From contig JACBWW010000004.1 in the NCBI GenBank assembly GCA_020086605.1, positions 7,821,382 through 7,885,381 on the forward strand: a stretch of DNA of 64,000 nucleotides, given 5' to 3'. How positions within the stretch are numbered: position 1 is the stretch's first letter; every line of letters begins with the position of its first letter. Below, piece after piece: positions 33,272 to 44,995 of the stretch. A model generated the notes under the pieces. The model had not been told where the DNA came from. It was given only the letters and a program-made list of their open reading frames with translations, and searched no databases. Made by a program: the position numbers and the translations under genes. The stretch is from Lanius collurio. Lineage: Eukaryota > Chordata > Aves > Passeriformes > Laniidae.

Positions 33272-35876
33272 ACCTCCTCCCCAAAGGAAAATGAGGACAC
33301 AGAAACATGTATGCCTAGAAGGTCTGGAACTAATGTGGAGAGGACACCTGGCATAGCAGGAGCTGAGATAAAGAAGGGCCACAGAAACTGAAAAAGGGAG
33401 ACAGAGAAGTAGTGTAGAAAAGCACAGCTAGAAATTAAGTTGTAATACATGCTAGAGACAGCTGTTTGAAAGTATGACCCGATAAACAACTGTAATGAGG
33501 GATGCTAAAATGGATGTGAAGCTTGTTTGTGGTGACATTAGTGGCTGGAATAAATCTAGTGCAAATACAGAAGTTCTTAGTATAATTTTGAGGAAATAAA
33601 TTAATGGAATATTCTTGGTCAACACAGAGAAGTTGGAAGAGTGGCAGGACTTTGCAATGCCGTGGGCTGTTGATCACACAAGACAGCTTTGTTAAAATCA
33701 CCACACAACAAAGTCAGCTTGTATCTCAGAAAATGGAGGTAGAACACCATGCAGAATAGTTAAATTCCAGTGGAAGAGAGTTGTATTAATAGCACAGGTA
33801 GTAGTGGTAATGCAAATAAACAGCGTAAGTAATATACAAAATACAACATCTGATGCTGATTTCCTCCTGTGGAAAATGAAGGTGTAATCTGTTTATTGGA
33901 ACTTGAAAAAGATTTGTGGACCAAATGTTTGAAGGATGAAAAAGTAGGCTGGGGGAAGTCTATTATTTAATGGTCAACACAGAGCACTGAATAGAGACAG
34001 CAAGAAAATACTTTAATAACAATTGATATAAAAAAGGATATACCTTACAAAATTTCTGAGTTCAAAGCACAACAGATTTTAGTTGATCAGATAAGGCATA
34101 TAAGCTACTAACAATTTTGTGTGCTGCAACTTGAGAACTCACTTCAGTTAATCAAGAATTGAATTCTAAAAAATTAACAGGGAAAAAATTATATATCCAG
34201 ACATTGTCAGAAGTAACTCCATAATGGAAGAACTGAGGAGAAGAAATACTATAGCAGTACTACCAGAAACCTTAATGAGGAAGTGTTGATGCTTTTCCAT
34301 AATTTGTTCAAATATATCTCTGCAAAGTAGAGAATGTTGGCAGAGAATCGCCTCCACACCTAATCCTTTTCAGTCCTAAATTTTATTTATTCACACTCCT
34401 GGATGAGTAACATGTTCCTAATATATTTTTCAACTTTGCAAATAAAGAAAAAAAAACCCACAACCCCTAAAGTTCTCAAACAAAACTCCACAAAGTCAAC
34501 CAGAAAGGAACCTAGAGTATGAATATTAAAAGCAGTATTGGGGGAAAAAACCCACAAACTTGAACAAAACAGATGGAAATTTGTACATTAGCTACATCCC
34601 CTTGAAATATGGAATTACATGAAATTGGATTCATTATAGCAAATTTCTTGCTGTACATTTCTTGTTCTCACCAAAGAGCAGTGAGTTGTAAACCCTGCTG
34701 CTCCCGAGTCCTTCAACTGTATGAGACGACTAGGTATAAGTGGCTTTTATAACCTTCCATAAGGATTTTAGTACGCTGTGATCTTTAAAAAAGCACAGAG
34801 TGGGTACAATGAAGTCAGTTAAATGAAAAGAAAAAGCATTAACAATGGATTTCATCTTAGTATTTAATTAGCTAGAGGCCATGTAGGAATAGACTAAACA
34901 TCGGCAGAGGGTCCTTGATTACAATCTCAGAACAGATGGGCATTTTTATCTTGAAAGGATGACCAGCTTATCTGTAGTTTTGCTGCTATCATGCCTGATC
35001 TATATCTTCTTTATCCAGACTAATCAAGTACAGAAAGTTTATTAAGATAATAACACTGAAAGTTATCACCAGTTATGCTCTCTAATCTTGATACAGTTTT
35101 GCTGTGTACTGTGTTTCAAGAGGTCTGTCAGCCAACAAAGGCTAAAGTTTGAGGGTATCATTTACACTTCTACAATGATGTTTTTGCTGAACAACAAGTA
35201 ACTTAAAACCCAGTTTAAATTGATGGCAAAAGGTTATTGTCATGACAACTCCAACAAGTTAAACACAGGCTCTGAAAACAGGGTAGAAAGTAGAAATCTT
35301 CCCCCAGGACAAGCAGGTTGATGTGTCGCCCACTGACTCCAGTTTCATGGCACTGCCCACTACACTGCCTTCTACAAACATGGAAGAAGAGATTCAGCTG
35401 GTAAAATGAGTGCAGTCACAGTATTGGAATCTATGCCAGCTGATGTGGATGTAATGATAGAGATAACCAGTGGATGTAAGCCTAGGAGAGCCAACTGTGG
35501 AGTATGTAAAATTAGCATTTGCTTTTTTAATGCATGTATATTCTAAATATTGTCAAAATAGTCCTTCTGGTTTTTATTTTTAAGAAACCTAATTTTAAAA
35601 TTAAAAAATATTCAAAGAGAGATTTTAAATTTGGCTTTATTTTTAAGCCCAAGTATGTGATGAGAGATTTCTTCCCTCCTATTAGGCTGTCTGCATTTTT
35701 GCATAATCGTGAAGAATCAGTTGATTTCTGTTAAATCTTGCATCAATACAACAATGAGCCAATGTTCTTGTTACTTCATGATACTTCAGGCAGAGAGAAG
35801 ACTGTTCACAACAAGTAAAGGGAGAGGGTTTTAACGGTCACAAAAATTTTTGGTGTAAAAATTTTATTTCGCCCTC
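33272..35876. other. Unique non-coding sequence, gene-free
   Basis: AT-rich sequence. Frames (89-130 codons) lack domains. Nothing recognised. Confidence 0.6.
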
Positions 35877-35900
35877 AAAAAAAAAAAAAAAAAAAAAAAA
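35877..35900. repeat. Poly(A) tract, 24 bases
   Basis: Preceded by TTTTATTTCGCCCTC and, just before that, by an AAAAATTTTTGGTGTAAAAATTTT inverted arrangement. No retroposed gene or SINE body is recognised upstream. Confidence 0.95.
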
Positions 35901-37274
35901 TATCATGGGCATGCATACTGAACCCCATTTTGTCTGAAGAGGTGTCCTGACGTCTGCTAGATCATCTACATGTGTGTAGAATGAAGTACAGTCTATATTA
36001 GTTGTAGTGGCTGGCCTTGACAAGTCAGAAATTCTTGAGCAGAGTTGCTATGGGGCTTTTGACTGAGAGATCAATGCTTAAATAAAATCTGTGTGCTGAT
36101 TACACATCTCCACATTCAATCAATGAGTCACTGAAATTCCATAACAAGCTAAATATTGATGGCCAGAAAACAAATGTGTACAATAGCACTTGACTGTTTT
36201 TTTCTCTTCCTCTTTCTAATTTCACCCAGCCTTAATAAATATGAGGTTGTTACTGCCAGTTACACTACATGGAACCAGTCGTTGTGCTGTAAAGTGCTCC
36301 CGTTTGCTGTTATTGATCTTACCTGTCTTTTTAATTATTGAAGTGACCTGAGGCTCGGTTTGGTCAGTCGTGCAGGTCCTTCTTCCACCTTAATGATGTG
36401 AAATATTGTCAGGGTGAGGGAATCAGAGTGCCCATAGTTTAATGCTCTTTTACATGCCCATTGTTCCCCAGACTATAGAACAGCTGCAGTCAATTAAATA
36501 TAAAATCTGGAGGTCATATGCCTTTTTCTTGACGTCCTTGTGACCATAACATAATAATAGAAATCTTTGATAATTTTGCCTTTCTTTTGAAAGAAATTAT
36601 GTTCTAAAATTTATCAGTGGTGTTCCAGAAAATCAGGTAGTTTTCTGCTAGAGACAAATTTGGGAAAAAAAGTCACATTATTTGACACCAATTTAAATTT
36701 AAAACAGACTTGAGAAGAAATACTTAATCTGAGTCAGAGATATTCTCTGTTTTGTCTTGTGCTAGTTTTACAAGCAAATGGACCAGTTTTTCAATAAAAA
36801 GTTGTCAGAGACAGTAAAATTCTGGTCTTGATCAGACCATGTCCAGTGAAGTCATGATGGTGCTGATGGTGGAATGAAGAGTGATGTATCAACCATCTAT
36901 TTTGTTGGTACCATGGATGGAATACTGCTGAGTACAAATTAAGCACCTTTCAGGAATCCCCCACCTTTTGTGTCATGGAGAGACCTCTAAGCAGTATGTA
37001 ATGAAATCCAGAGATAAAGCAGATGAATAAGTTTTTCAAGGAATTTTTCAAGACCCTCAAAAACCTGTTCATAACCTTGTAACTTAACATCCTGAAAATA
37101 TTTGAGATTTTTAGCTCTTTAATTTTACTGCTAAACTATCAAAGAAGTCTCAATTTTATTCCTCTACCTCTTCCTAGAGCTCATAAGAAATGTCTTCAAC
37201 CTATAATTTGTTGCACTCTGATATATATTTAGAGAAATATCTGGCCATTTGTTTCGTGATCATATGCAATTCTC
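35901..37274. other. Unique non-coding sequence, possible conserved element
   Basis: Positions 36120-36480 are high-complexity, repeat-free and contain clustered homeodomain-type cores (CTTAATAAAT, TTTAATTATTGAAG, TCAATTAAAT). This is the sort of text often found in conserved non-coding elements, but conservation cannot be judged from one sequence. Confidence 0.3.
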
Positions 37275-37305
<31 letters not shown>

Positions 37306-37313
37306 CATATATT
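37275..37313. repeat. (AT)n microsatellite, imperfect
   Basis: About 20 AT/TA units with two interruptions (TTTAT, TACAT). Expected to be length-variable and able to form a cruciform. Confidence 0.95.
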
Positions 37314-40094
37314 TTAAAAATATTATGATAGGTAGGTGCAAGACACATTTCAAGAAGAAGTTTTAATTTGTGTCATGGCAGGGTTGTTCACCTTTCCATC
37401 AGCATATCTGAGTGTTGTTCTTTAAGAAGGCAGTACAGCTTAGCAAACAGCAATGCCTGAACCTTTATTCTGAGCCAACATCCCTTTCAGTTTCTGATGC
37501 TTGTACCAGCCACAGTAGCCCTTAACTCCTGTAAAAGGGAAAGTTATATAGCCTTAGAGACTATTTGGAAATGGAAGCAAAAGTTCAGTGCAGAATTTTG
37601 GTATCTGTTTAAACATGTCTTTTCAGTGGATGTGTCCTGGCAGGCAGCAAATTTCTGGCTGGTGCACTTTATTTGCATTAGTCCCTAGAGCCCTAGTGGC
37701 CTAGGATTTGCCTATTTGAGAGATTTTCTCTCTTCAGCTGACAGAGCAGTGGGCAAAAAAATCACTCTGGGTGTGCTCTGAAGCCCAGAAAAGTCAATGG
37801 AGACATTTGTGGAAAGGGAGGTTAGCAGGACAATCTTTAGTAATGATTTCTCCAGAGCTCTCTCTTACAGTTGGTTTACCATTGATCTGATTTCTTAACC
37901 TTTGCATCAAGCTGAAAAACCCACTTCACTATTTCCACTCTACTGAGAAAGGCTGAGCTGAGAGCTGGGAGGATCTTTTGTTCGTTTTCTTGACATTAGG
38001 CTGGTGAGTATTCACCTATCATCAGAGGGATGCTTCTTTATAATTTATATTTTGGGAGGGATGCAGCATAAGAGAGATGGTTATTGAGGGTTTTGTAAAT
38101 ATAAATGGATAACCCAAATTATACATGGCTATAACAATCCCTTCTCCTGCCTTCCCTGAGATGTTTCTTTCTTGTGCTTTCTACTGCAAGAATAAATACT
38201 TGAAGCAAATTTGCTTTATTATATTGCACCAGGGCGCTATGGATTTTTAAAAAGTACCTTTTCTGTGATATGGTAAGAAAAAAAAATCTTGGCTGATTAC
38301 AACTTGTTAGCTCTGCTGCTGCTCCAGTTCCGTTTAGGAAAAAAAATATGGCTTTATATTCCCTCCCACTGATTTTCAACTAAAACAGAACTTAGTTGCC
38401 TGCTGATCCTGCTGGCTTTTTTAAATGAAAAACTTATTCTTCTTAAACTACTGGAAAATTATGTTTAAAAATCAGCATAATTTCATTTCCTTTTATTTCT
38501 GTCTGTCATGAAAACTGCTAGGCTGCTTTCTGGAACAACCCAATGTAATTTAATGCACAAATTTAGTTATACTTATGAATATACTGACTGAAAAATATTT
38601 CAATGATCCAGAGATATTAGTCACTCTACAGTAAAAATGGCTGTGTGCATACAATGGAAGAAAAAAAAAAATCTATGTCTGTAGGTGCCTCTATTTCATA
38701 ATAGGTAATTGCATAAGATTGAGAGCTGGCAGGTTCAGTAAAGAGGGACTCTGCCTAACTAGTGCACCAAAAGTGGTTCAGCCATTTAAGTTGCAGAGGA
38801 CATAAGAATTAATTCAGAATTATGACATCACATGCCAGTTCCTTTAAGAATGGTAGAGACAGTCAGGAGAACAGGGAATAAAACACTTGAAGACTGAGAG
38901 AAAATGCTAATTTTTCTGACTACAGGACCACCTGGTGGTTTTGCATAAATTTCCATGTCTCTTTAATAGGGACGATATACACTGGAAGAACCAACAGCGG
39001 TGACAAGTTCAAATCTCACTGAGGTCAAAACACAGATGCTGTTCTGAATCTCTGATTTATGAAAATTTGGGGTGCTTTATAAAACTAGACTTTTTTTTTT
39101 TTGTGAATTTTGCACCATTTTATTTTCATATATTCCTTCTGGAGGGACTGAATACCCTTTTCAATTCTAGTACTTTCTAGCAAATAATTTTCCAGAAGAC
39201 AGGAGATAAAGGTTTGAGCACCTCTACATACACAGAATGGTCAAACTCAGGTTACCCTCTAGCAAATAGTTCAATGTGTAAGATACAGCATGGGTTGCAA
39301 GACAAGAATAACCATAAAGGGCTTATATAAGCTAAAGAATTTCACTGGAAGGATTATTTTGCATCGAACCCTTATTTTTTGACTGAGTAGGAGGCGGGGA
39401 AACACTGACTACACTGATGGAAGAAGTTCATGTGATGGAAAACCTGCTCTATCTCCCAGTTTCCAATGGTTAGTTGCATTCACTGTTCAAACCATGTGTC
39501 TGGCTGTGGCTGAAAAGATCATAAATACTTGAAGTGTACAGATCACATAGTTTAAATTCAGCCAACTGACCGTCAACTGATCCTCAATGGAAAGTTCAAA
39601 AAAAATTAGTACTCTATATTGCAGGTTTCCAGTTCCATGAGAAACCTTTTGGCTTTTCTCCATCCCTGTCTATACTATTATTATAAGGAAGGTATGACAC
39701 AGTTCCAAGTCTGGCACTCTTCAACCAGTGTCTGACTAAGAAATTGCTGAGGAAGCAAACGATGGATATATTTTTCTGTCTTTAAGTGATATTATTTTGT
39801 CATTAAAATATGGTCTAGGATGTGTGACCAACATTAAAGGACATTGTCACATGTTTAAAAAGATAACACTTCTATCCCAATACTTTTTGACTAAAGGAAT
39901 TAAGCTTCCCAATGTTTCTAGAAAAAATTGTTTTCTGCTGGCTCACTCAGAGCATGAACATAGTTGTTGCAGTGAGTGTATATTACCATGTCTTCAAATC
40001 TTTTGAAGTAAGGTGACTGCCATAATAAATCAGATTGGTGACCCAGAAGTCCTAGTGTCCCATCTTTAACATCTCCTGGGACTGGATGTTTCAG
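37314..40094. other. Unique non-coding sequence, gene-free
   Basis: Nothing recognised beyond short A or T runs (for example 39090-39103). The motif AAAGTCAATGGAGA near 37790 is a weak relative of the AAGTCAATGG ancient repeats. Confidence 0.55.
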
Positions 40095-40109
40095 AAAAAA
40101 AAAAAAAAA
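40095..40109. repeat. Poly(A) tract, 15 bases
   Basis: Uninterrupted A run between TTTCAG and GTCTTG. No adjacent retroposon recognised. Confidence 0.9.
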
Positions 40110-41490
40110 GTCTTGAATTCCATCTGTTGGCTAATTTGCACAGTCATTTTCTACTAGTAACATGATATTCATGCTTAGAGTGGTGGGAAGTCTCTTCCAC
40201 CAACCCAGACTTGATCTGTTTCTTTAGCAGTAGCCTCTGAGCTTTTCAAGGAAGCAGACACAGTCTTGTGAAGTTCACCCTGATGCTGCCTGTACTCCTC
40301 AGAGACTGTTTCTCACTCATTACTGCAAGTGGGCGAGTGCCTTTTTCAAGCCCTGTAAAACTGGAAAATCTAACAGATGGTAGATATGGCCTATATGCCT
40401 GAAGTCCCTTCCTATCACTCTGTCGTGTTTCCAAAACTACTTTTCAATGTGCTTTCCTTGGAAGTCCTTGGAATATTCCTGTTTGGTTGGATTATTATAT
40501 TTTCTTTTCAATTTTTTTTTTTCCCAGCTGTAATTCAGAAATACTAAGAGGCCTTTGTCATCATGTAAACATATTTACAGTAGATTTTGAGGGAAGAATA
40601 ATTGCTCAGGCTAAGACTTGTATCTCCTGCAGCATACTTTAGGGAACTATAAATCACTTTCAGTGGGATCCATGTTTATATTAGACCAGTTACTCCCATT
40701 ACTTCCTATGGACTATCACTATGGCATTTAGCTTGTTTTTCCTACTCATGTCATGTGTTCTGAAGCAGTGGTTTATTGACAACAATACAGACCACTCACT
40801 AGTCTAACATAATCACTACAAACATAACCTTTACCTACTGGTGATCATTAGATGGGCTTCTTTGGCATGAGTCAAAAAATTATTGTTCGGACATTTGGCA
40901 TGTATGGTATAAAAAAGGGTATGGAAAAGAGAGCTACACTTGTTTCTATGAGTTTGGGTGTCTCAGTGGTGTGAGTCCTCTGTCAGCTTGTTCTTAGGCT
41001 GATGATTGTTGCACAATGTGCAAACTAAGCCTAAGGAGGATTTATGATGAAGATGTTAGCTTCTCTCTACTCTTCTTTTATCTGCTGGGGGATTTCTACC
41101 AGTGTTCACCTAAGCTTTAGGTTTTCCTATCTGGCATCTTGATTCTGGCCCTTTATGACAAGTAAAAAATTTTACATTTAAGTTTTTAGCACATTGTTTT
41201 CTCTAATTACCAAGGAAAATGCTATCTTCATTATGGCTAGTAAGGCATAAAAAATGATGCTAGTGACATCTATGTGCTTCCCTGCCAATTTTACTGATCC
41301 AACATGGTCCATGGAGCAATAAATGTAGCATTCAAATGTTTTAGAACTGGTGTGAAGGGATCATATAGGAGAAGAGGGAAGTTCAGGTGGTAAATTTTAG
41401 CGCAGCTACTGTAACAAGTGACAGTATTAACTAAACTGCAATATCAGGCCACCTTCCACCACAGGGGTCTACTGAACTCAGGGTCAAAAT
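40110..41490. other. Unique non-coding sequence, gene-free
   Basis: No gene or repeat family recognised. CTTTCAGTGGGATCCATG at about 40660 is a faint match to the AAGTCAATGG/GGATCC ancient repeat half. Confidence 0.5.
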
Positions 41491-41526
41491 TACTGTTGAC
41501 TTCAAAGGGAGTGGAATTGGGTCCAG
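41491..41526. repeat. Half of an ancient TTGACTTCAATGGG-type repeat
   Basis: TGTTGACTTCAAAGGGAGTG followed by GAATTGGGTCCAG corresponds to the right half of the palindromic repeat seen at 10245-10316 (TTGACTTCAATGGGAGTTGGATCAGGCC pattern). Short and old. Confidence 0.4.
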
Positions 41527-41731
41527 CAGTGCTTGCAGTGCATGCCTGCTGCTTACAATTGGGCTGCAAATGTCCAGAGTGAGACTTCAAGGACAGTACT
41601 GGAAGACATGGTTGGCAAACTCTGCCTCCACTCCAAAAATAACCAAGGTCACTTTGAGAAGGTGTGCCCAGTACAAAGGAGCCTTTGAGTCAGGCATCTC
41701 AATTTAAAATAATAGAAAAAACAAGCCATAA

Positions 41732-41756
41732 ATTTTGTCCTGGAGCAGGACAAAAT
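41732..41756. repeat. Perfect inverted repeat, 11-bp arms
   Basis: attttgtcctg (41732-41742) and caggacaaaat (41746-41756) are exact reverse complements around the trinucleotide GAG. It would fold into a compact hairpin. No terminator-like or miRNA-length stem extends beyond it. Confidence 0.95.
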
Positions 41757-41940
41757 GTCTGGGTGAGAGGTTTGTGATTATCTTCTTCGTGTATGATGAG
41801 ACCTTTCAATACCTGTCTATGAGTGTGCATCTATGGTTTTGTGGGCATATATTTCTTCCCTAAACTGTATTACTGAAATTTAGCTGAATTCCAGAGCTTG
41901 GAACATAGCTAGCAAAAAATTTTTAAAAGTAACTGATCAG

Positions 41941-42065
41941 AATTCATTTTAAAAAATAAATTAATAATTAATTTTTGATAATGCATTTTACATTAAATTT
42001 AATTTTAATAAACATTTCCCATTTAAAAATAATAATAAAATATTTAATATTGTTGACCTTATATC
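41941..42065. repeat. AT-rich island (about 11% GC)
   Basis: By hand count only 13 of 120 bases at 41941-42060 are G or C. The text is made of AATAAT, TTAATTAAT and AAATTTAATTTTAAT-like words rather than one unit. It could be a matrix-attachment-type or simply a decayed low-complexity patch. Confidence 0.8.
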
Positions 42066-42251
42066 ATGATACATATATATTTATGTGATCATTTGAAACA
42101 ACATGTAAGATGTTACCCCTCTGGATTGTGTATGTGAGAACTTTAGATGGGAAAACTTCTTTACATCACACAAGGAGGCTCTTGTTGTCTTCAGCTAAAT
42201 GTGGCTGAAGTTCAAAGAAAAGAAGTGACCTGTAAATGGTCAGACTGAAAA

Positions 42252-42277
42252 CTTTCCTTTCCTTTCCTTTCCTTTCT
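42252..42277. repeat. (CTTTC)n pentanucleotide microsatellite
   Basis: Five TTTCC-phase units in a row, ending at CTTTCTGCC. Confidence 0.95.
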
Positions 42278-43233
42278 GCCAAGTTGGGTTTCATATTGTT
42301 GAATCGTGTATCAAAGTCCCACACAACATGTCAACAATTTTAATGAATTTTTCTACTGGAAATTGTGGAATAGTCAAGCTAGGAAATATTTTGAACATGG
42401 TAGTTTTTGTGAATTTCCTTCTGAAAAAGAAATCTTGGTTGTTTTTTTCTTTCTCAGCTGTCACTGTTTATTTACATGTGAAATCACCTTTCAGCTTCCA
42501 AGAGACAGTTTGGAACTAAACAAAGCAAAATAATTTCAGCAAATTCCAGCTTTCTCACTTATGCTTCTCTTTCACCTATTTTTTCATCAGTTCTCAATAA
42601 TTTTCAAAATATTGGCCTCTTCTGATACAGGAGGAGAAAAGTCAGTTGCAAAACTCCTTTTGATCTACACTATATTTTTCTGTTCATCATTCAAGGACAT
42701 CTCTTGTACCAGTGAATATGGTATTAGCTGTCAGCTGAATACCAGTCCCACTTCCCAGGAGCTTAGGTGCTCATGTTCTGCCATGGAGCAAACATTTCTT
42801 TAGTCTCAGTGATGGATTTCTGCAAATTCATCTCCTGCCTTGCAAGGCAGTATTTTCTTACAGCTTCTTAGAATGCATTCTGCTAGGGAGATGTTTGGAT
42901 GGCTTATGTTACAGCTATCAGGCCTGTGTATGTGTACTAGAAAAGTACATTATCTTTGCTTCAGGGATCGCCACTGCCTGCCTTTATTTACACTCCACTA
43001 CTGTACCCTCCAGCCCTGTCATTCCAATAGTATTCTTGAGGAGAGCTTGATCCAAAGCACATTACAGAATTGCAAACTCTCTTAAGAGTTTTGTGGCAAT
43101 GTGGCAAAAATGGTTATAAGTTTTGAAATGCTGTGGAAATATTTGCTGGAAGCCAATGAATTTCCTTGCAAAAATGTCACATACAAGTGGAAGGGAATAA
43201 AAAACCTGGGAAATAATTCAGGTTTTTACAAAG
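42278..43233. other. Unique non-coding sequence, gene-free
   Basis: Overlapping short frames (63-81 codons) on the plus strand have no domain. Nothing recognised. Confidence 0.6.
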
Positions 43234-43281
43234 ACAAAAAAAACCAAAAAAAACCCCAAAAAAACCCAAAAAAACCAAAAC
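43234..43281. repeat. A-rich (AAAAAAACC)n low-complexity tract
   Basis: Blocks of seven to eight A separated by CC, CCCC, CCC and CC, ending in CAAAAC. A slippage-prone sequence rather than a retroposon tail. Confidence 0.9.
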
Positions 43282-44847
43282 AAGAAGGTTAAACACCCCA
43301 GCCCCCTTAACTTGTTGGGTTTGCCCAGCTTTAATCAACTCTTTATGATGTCCTCATTAGTTCAGACTTAATGCCAAGGTATTGAGTCTTCTATCTGGAG
43401 AGGAGCTTTGAAAGGAAACATCATAATATGCAGTGCCTGTACAGATCAAATATGCATGTGTTAGTTTTACAGACTGGTGTCAGTGTTGCATTTATTTACT
43501 TGGGACCGTGGTGATAATGTGTAAGCCATTTTGCTGCAAGAAAACAATGCACTGGGATCTTTTTTTTCTAAATATTAAGTTCTGGTTTACTCAGGGTTTT
43601 CTCCACCCACTTTAGATGAGGGAGGAAAAAATCTTGGCAAGCGGATGCTCTGAGGGGGCACATGGAGGCGTGTGTAATCATCTTGCCAGTTTAATTAACA
43701 GTGCTTTTGACTGATATGTGTTAATGAGGATAATGTACAGTATGGAGGGAAAGAACCCTGTGTGCTATATTAAAGGGACAGGTGCTGGGCGTATTGGAAA
43801 GTTCACTAGAAGGAAATAAAGTATATGAAGTCACTTAGAAAGAGAGGGAGAGGAAACATTTCTGAGAGCACTTGTAAGGGAGTAAATCTATGCAGCCAGT
43901 TCATGTGCCTTCAAAGTGGCTCACAGTGGAAAAGGAGGGAGTGGAGAGAATCTGTCTGCTGGCTGCTTGGTTCTGCCTAGGCCAGCCAAGGGAGAGTGGC
44001 TCCTGCCTCCCTGTGCCTGGCAGACCTCATCAAGTTGTCTCACCTGTGTACATGCTCCCCTGTGCATAAATGTTTGCAAGAGTGGGCCTAAAAAAGTGTC
44101 ACACATTTGACATTCTGTGCTACCTCTTCTGAAATGACACCATTTATAGTTAAGAGCAATCAATGAAAGATTTCCTTCTGCATAAGAGCCTGATCGTCTG
44201 ATGCTGCAAGAGCCTCCTGCAAGGTGCTGAGTGCCCTCAACTCTAAGTGAAATCAATATGATTGGGCACTAGCATTTTTAATTCTTCTTATTCATGGGAT
44301 ATTTTTAAACCCTTTCCTATGCTTTGAAAGTGGAACTAACTTTACAAGATTTATTACCAGCCTGAAAAGAAAGGGAAGAATTCAGTGTGCCAAGCATATT
44401 TATCTCAAAGATATCCTTGGAGATTGACAGTGTCCTATCAGGGTCTTTCAACATTTATAAAATTTATGTATTTATATAGTCTTTACTTCAACAAAGTCAT
44501 GTGCAAGTTATTTCCAACAAAATCTTCACTTTCAGGAGACAATGGTATCGGTGATCCAAGAAGGCTAAGTTCTTAGTGGGTGTTTCAAGCTGCCTTGTGG
44601 TGTTATTTTTTTTTCCATGACCTTATTTATTTTGGAAAAGGAGTAATGAAGTACAGATATTCAAGTATAAAATAATTTTCTGCCTTCAATATTCAAAAAT
44701 TTTAGGGCTTTATATTTATTTCCATTTTTTAAGACTTCATCTTTCTACAAGATTTATGTATTTTAACTCAGAAACCTATAAATGTGCATTGTAATTAAAG
44801 GAAATATTTGCAATACTATTGCTTTGAATACCTTGAAAAGTCATTAC
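43282..44847. other. Unique non-coding sequence, candidate regulatory element
   Basis: Positions 43620-43860 are repeat-free and hold a cluster of homeodomain-type cores (GTGTAATCATC, TTTAATTAACA, TGTTAATGAGG) with GATAA. The rest is unremarkable. The 111-codon minus frame at 43921-44256 is antisense to another frame and has no domain. Confidence 0.35.
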
Positions 44848-44879
44848 ATGTTCACTGTATTAAATGTTCACTGTCTTAA
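44848..44879. repeat. Tandem duplication, 16-bp unit x2
   Basis: atgttcactgtattaa (44848-44863) is followed at once by atgttcactgtcttaa (44864-44879), differing at one base. Confidence 0.9.
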
Positions 44880-44958
44880 ACAAAAATCTTTTATTATTGC
44901 TGCATTTGTAAGGCATTGAAAATTATCTATATCTGTAAGCATATTTATATTTTATGTA

Positions 44959-44995
44959 CATATATATAACATATATGTGTATATATATATATATT
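44959..44995. repeat. (TA)n microsatellite, imperfect
   Basis: TATATATA runs interrupted by ACATATATGTG, ending at 44995. Confidence 0.9.

Noticed and set aside
33097..33489. 130-codon minus-strand frame
   Set aside because: Runs across the homopyrimidine tract at 33242-33271, giving a K/E-rich low-complexity stretch; no domain.
38985..39025. B-box-like GTTCAAATC suggesting a tRNA gene or SINE
   Set aside because: No A box at the right distance and no cloverleaf arms upstream.
42252..42277. CTTTC repeats as a CRISPR-like or regular array
   Set aside because: Simple pentanucleotide microsatellite with no spacers; CRISPR arrays are not expected in vertebrate nuclear DNA.
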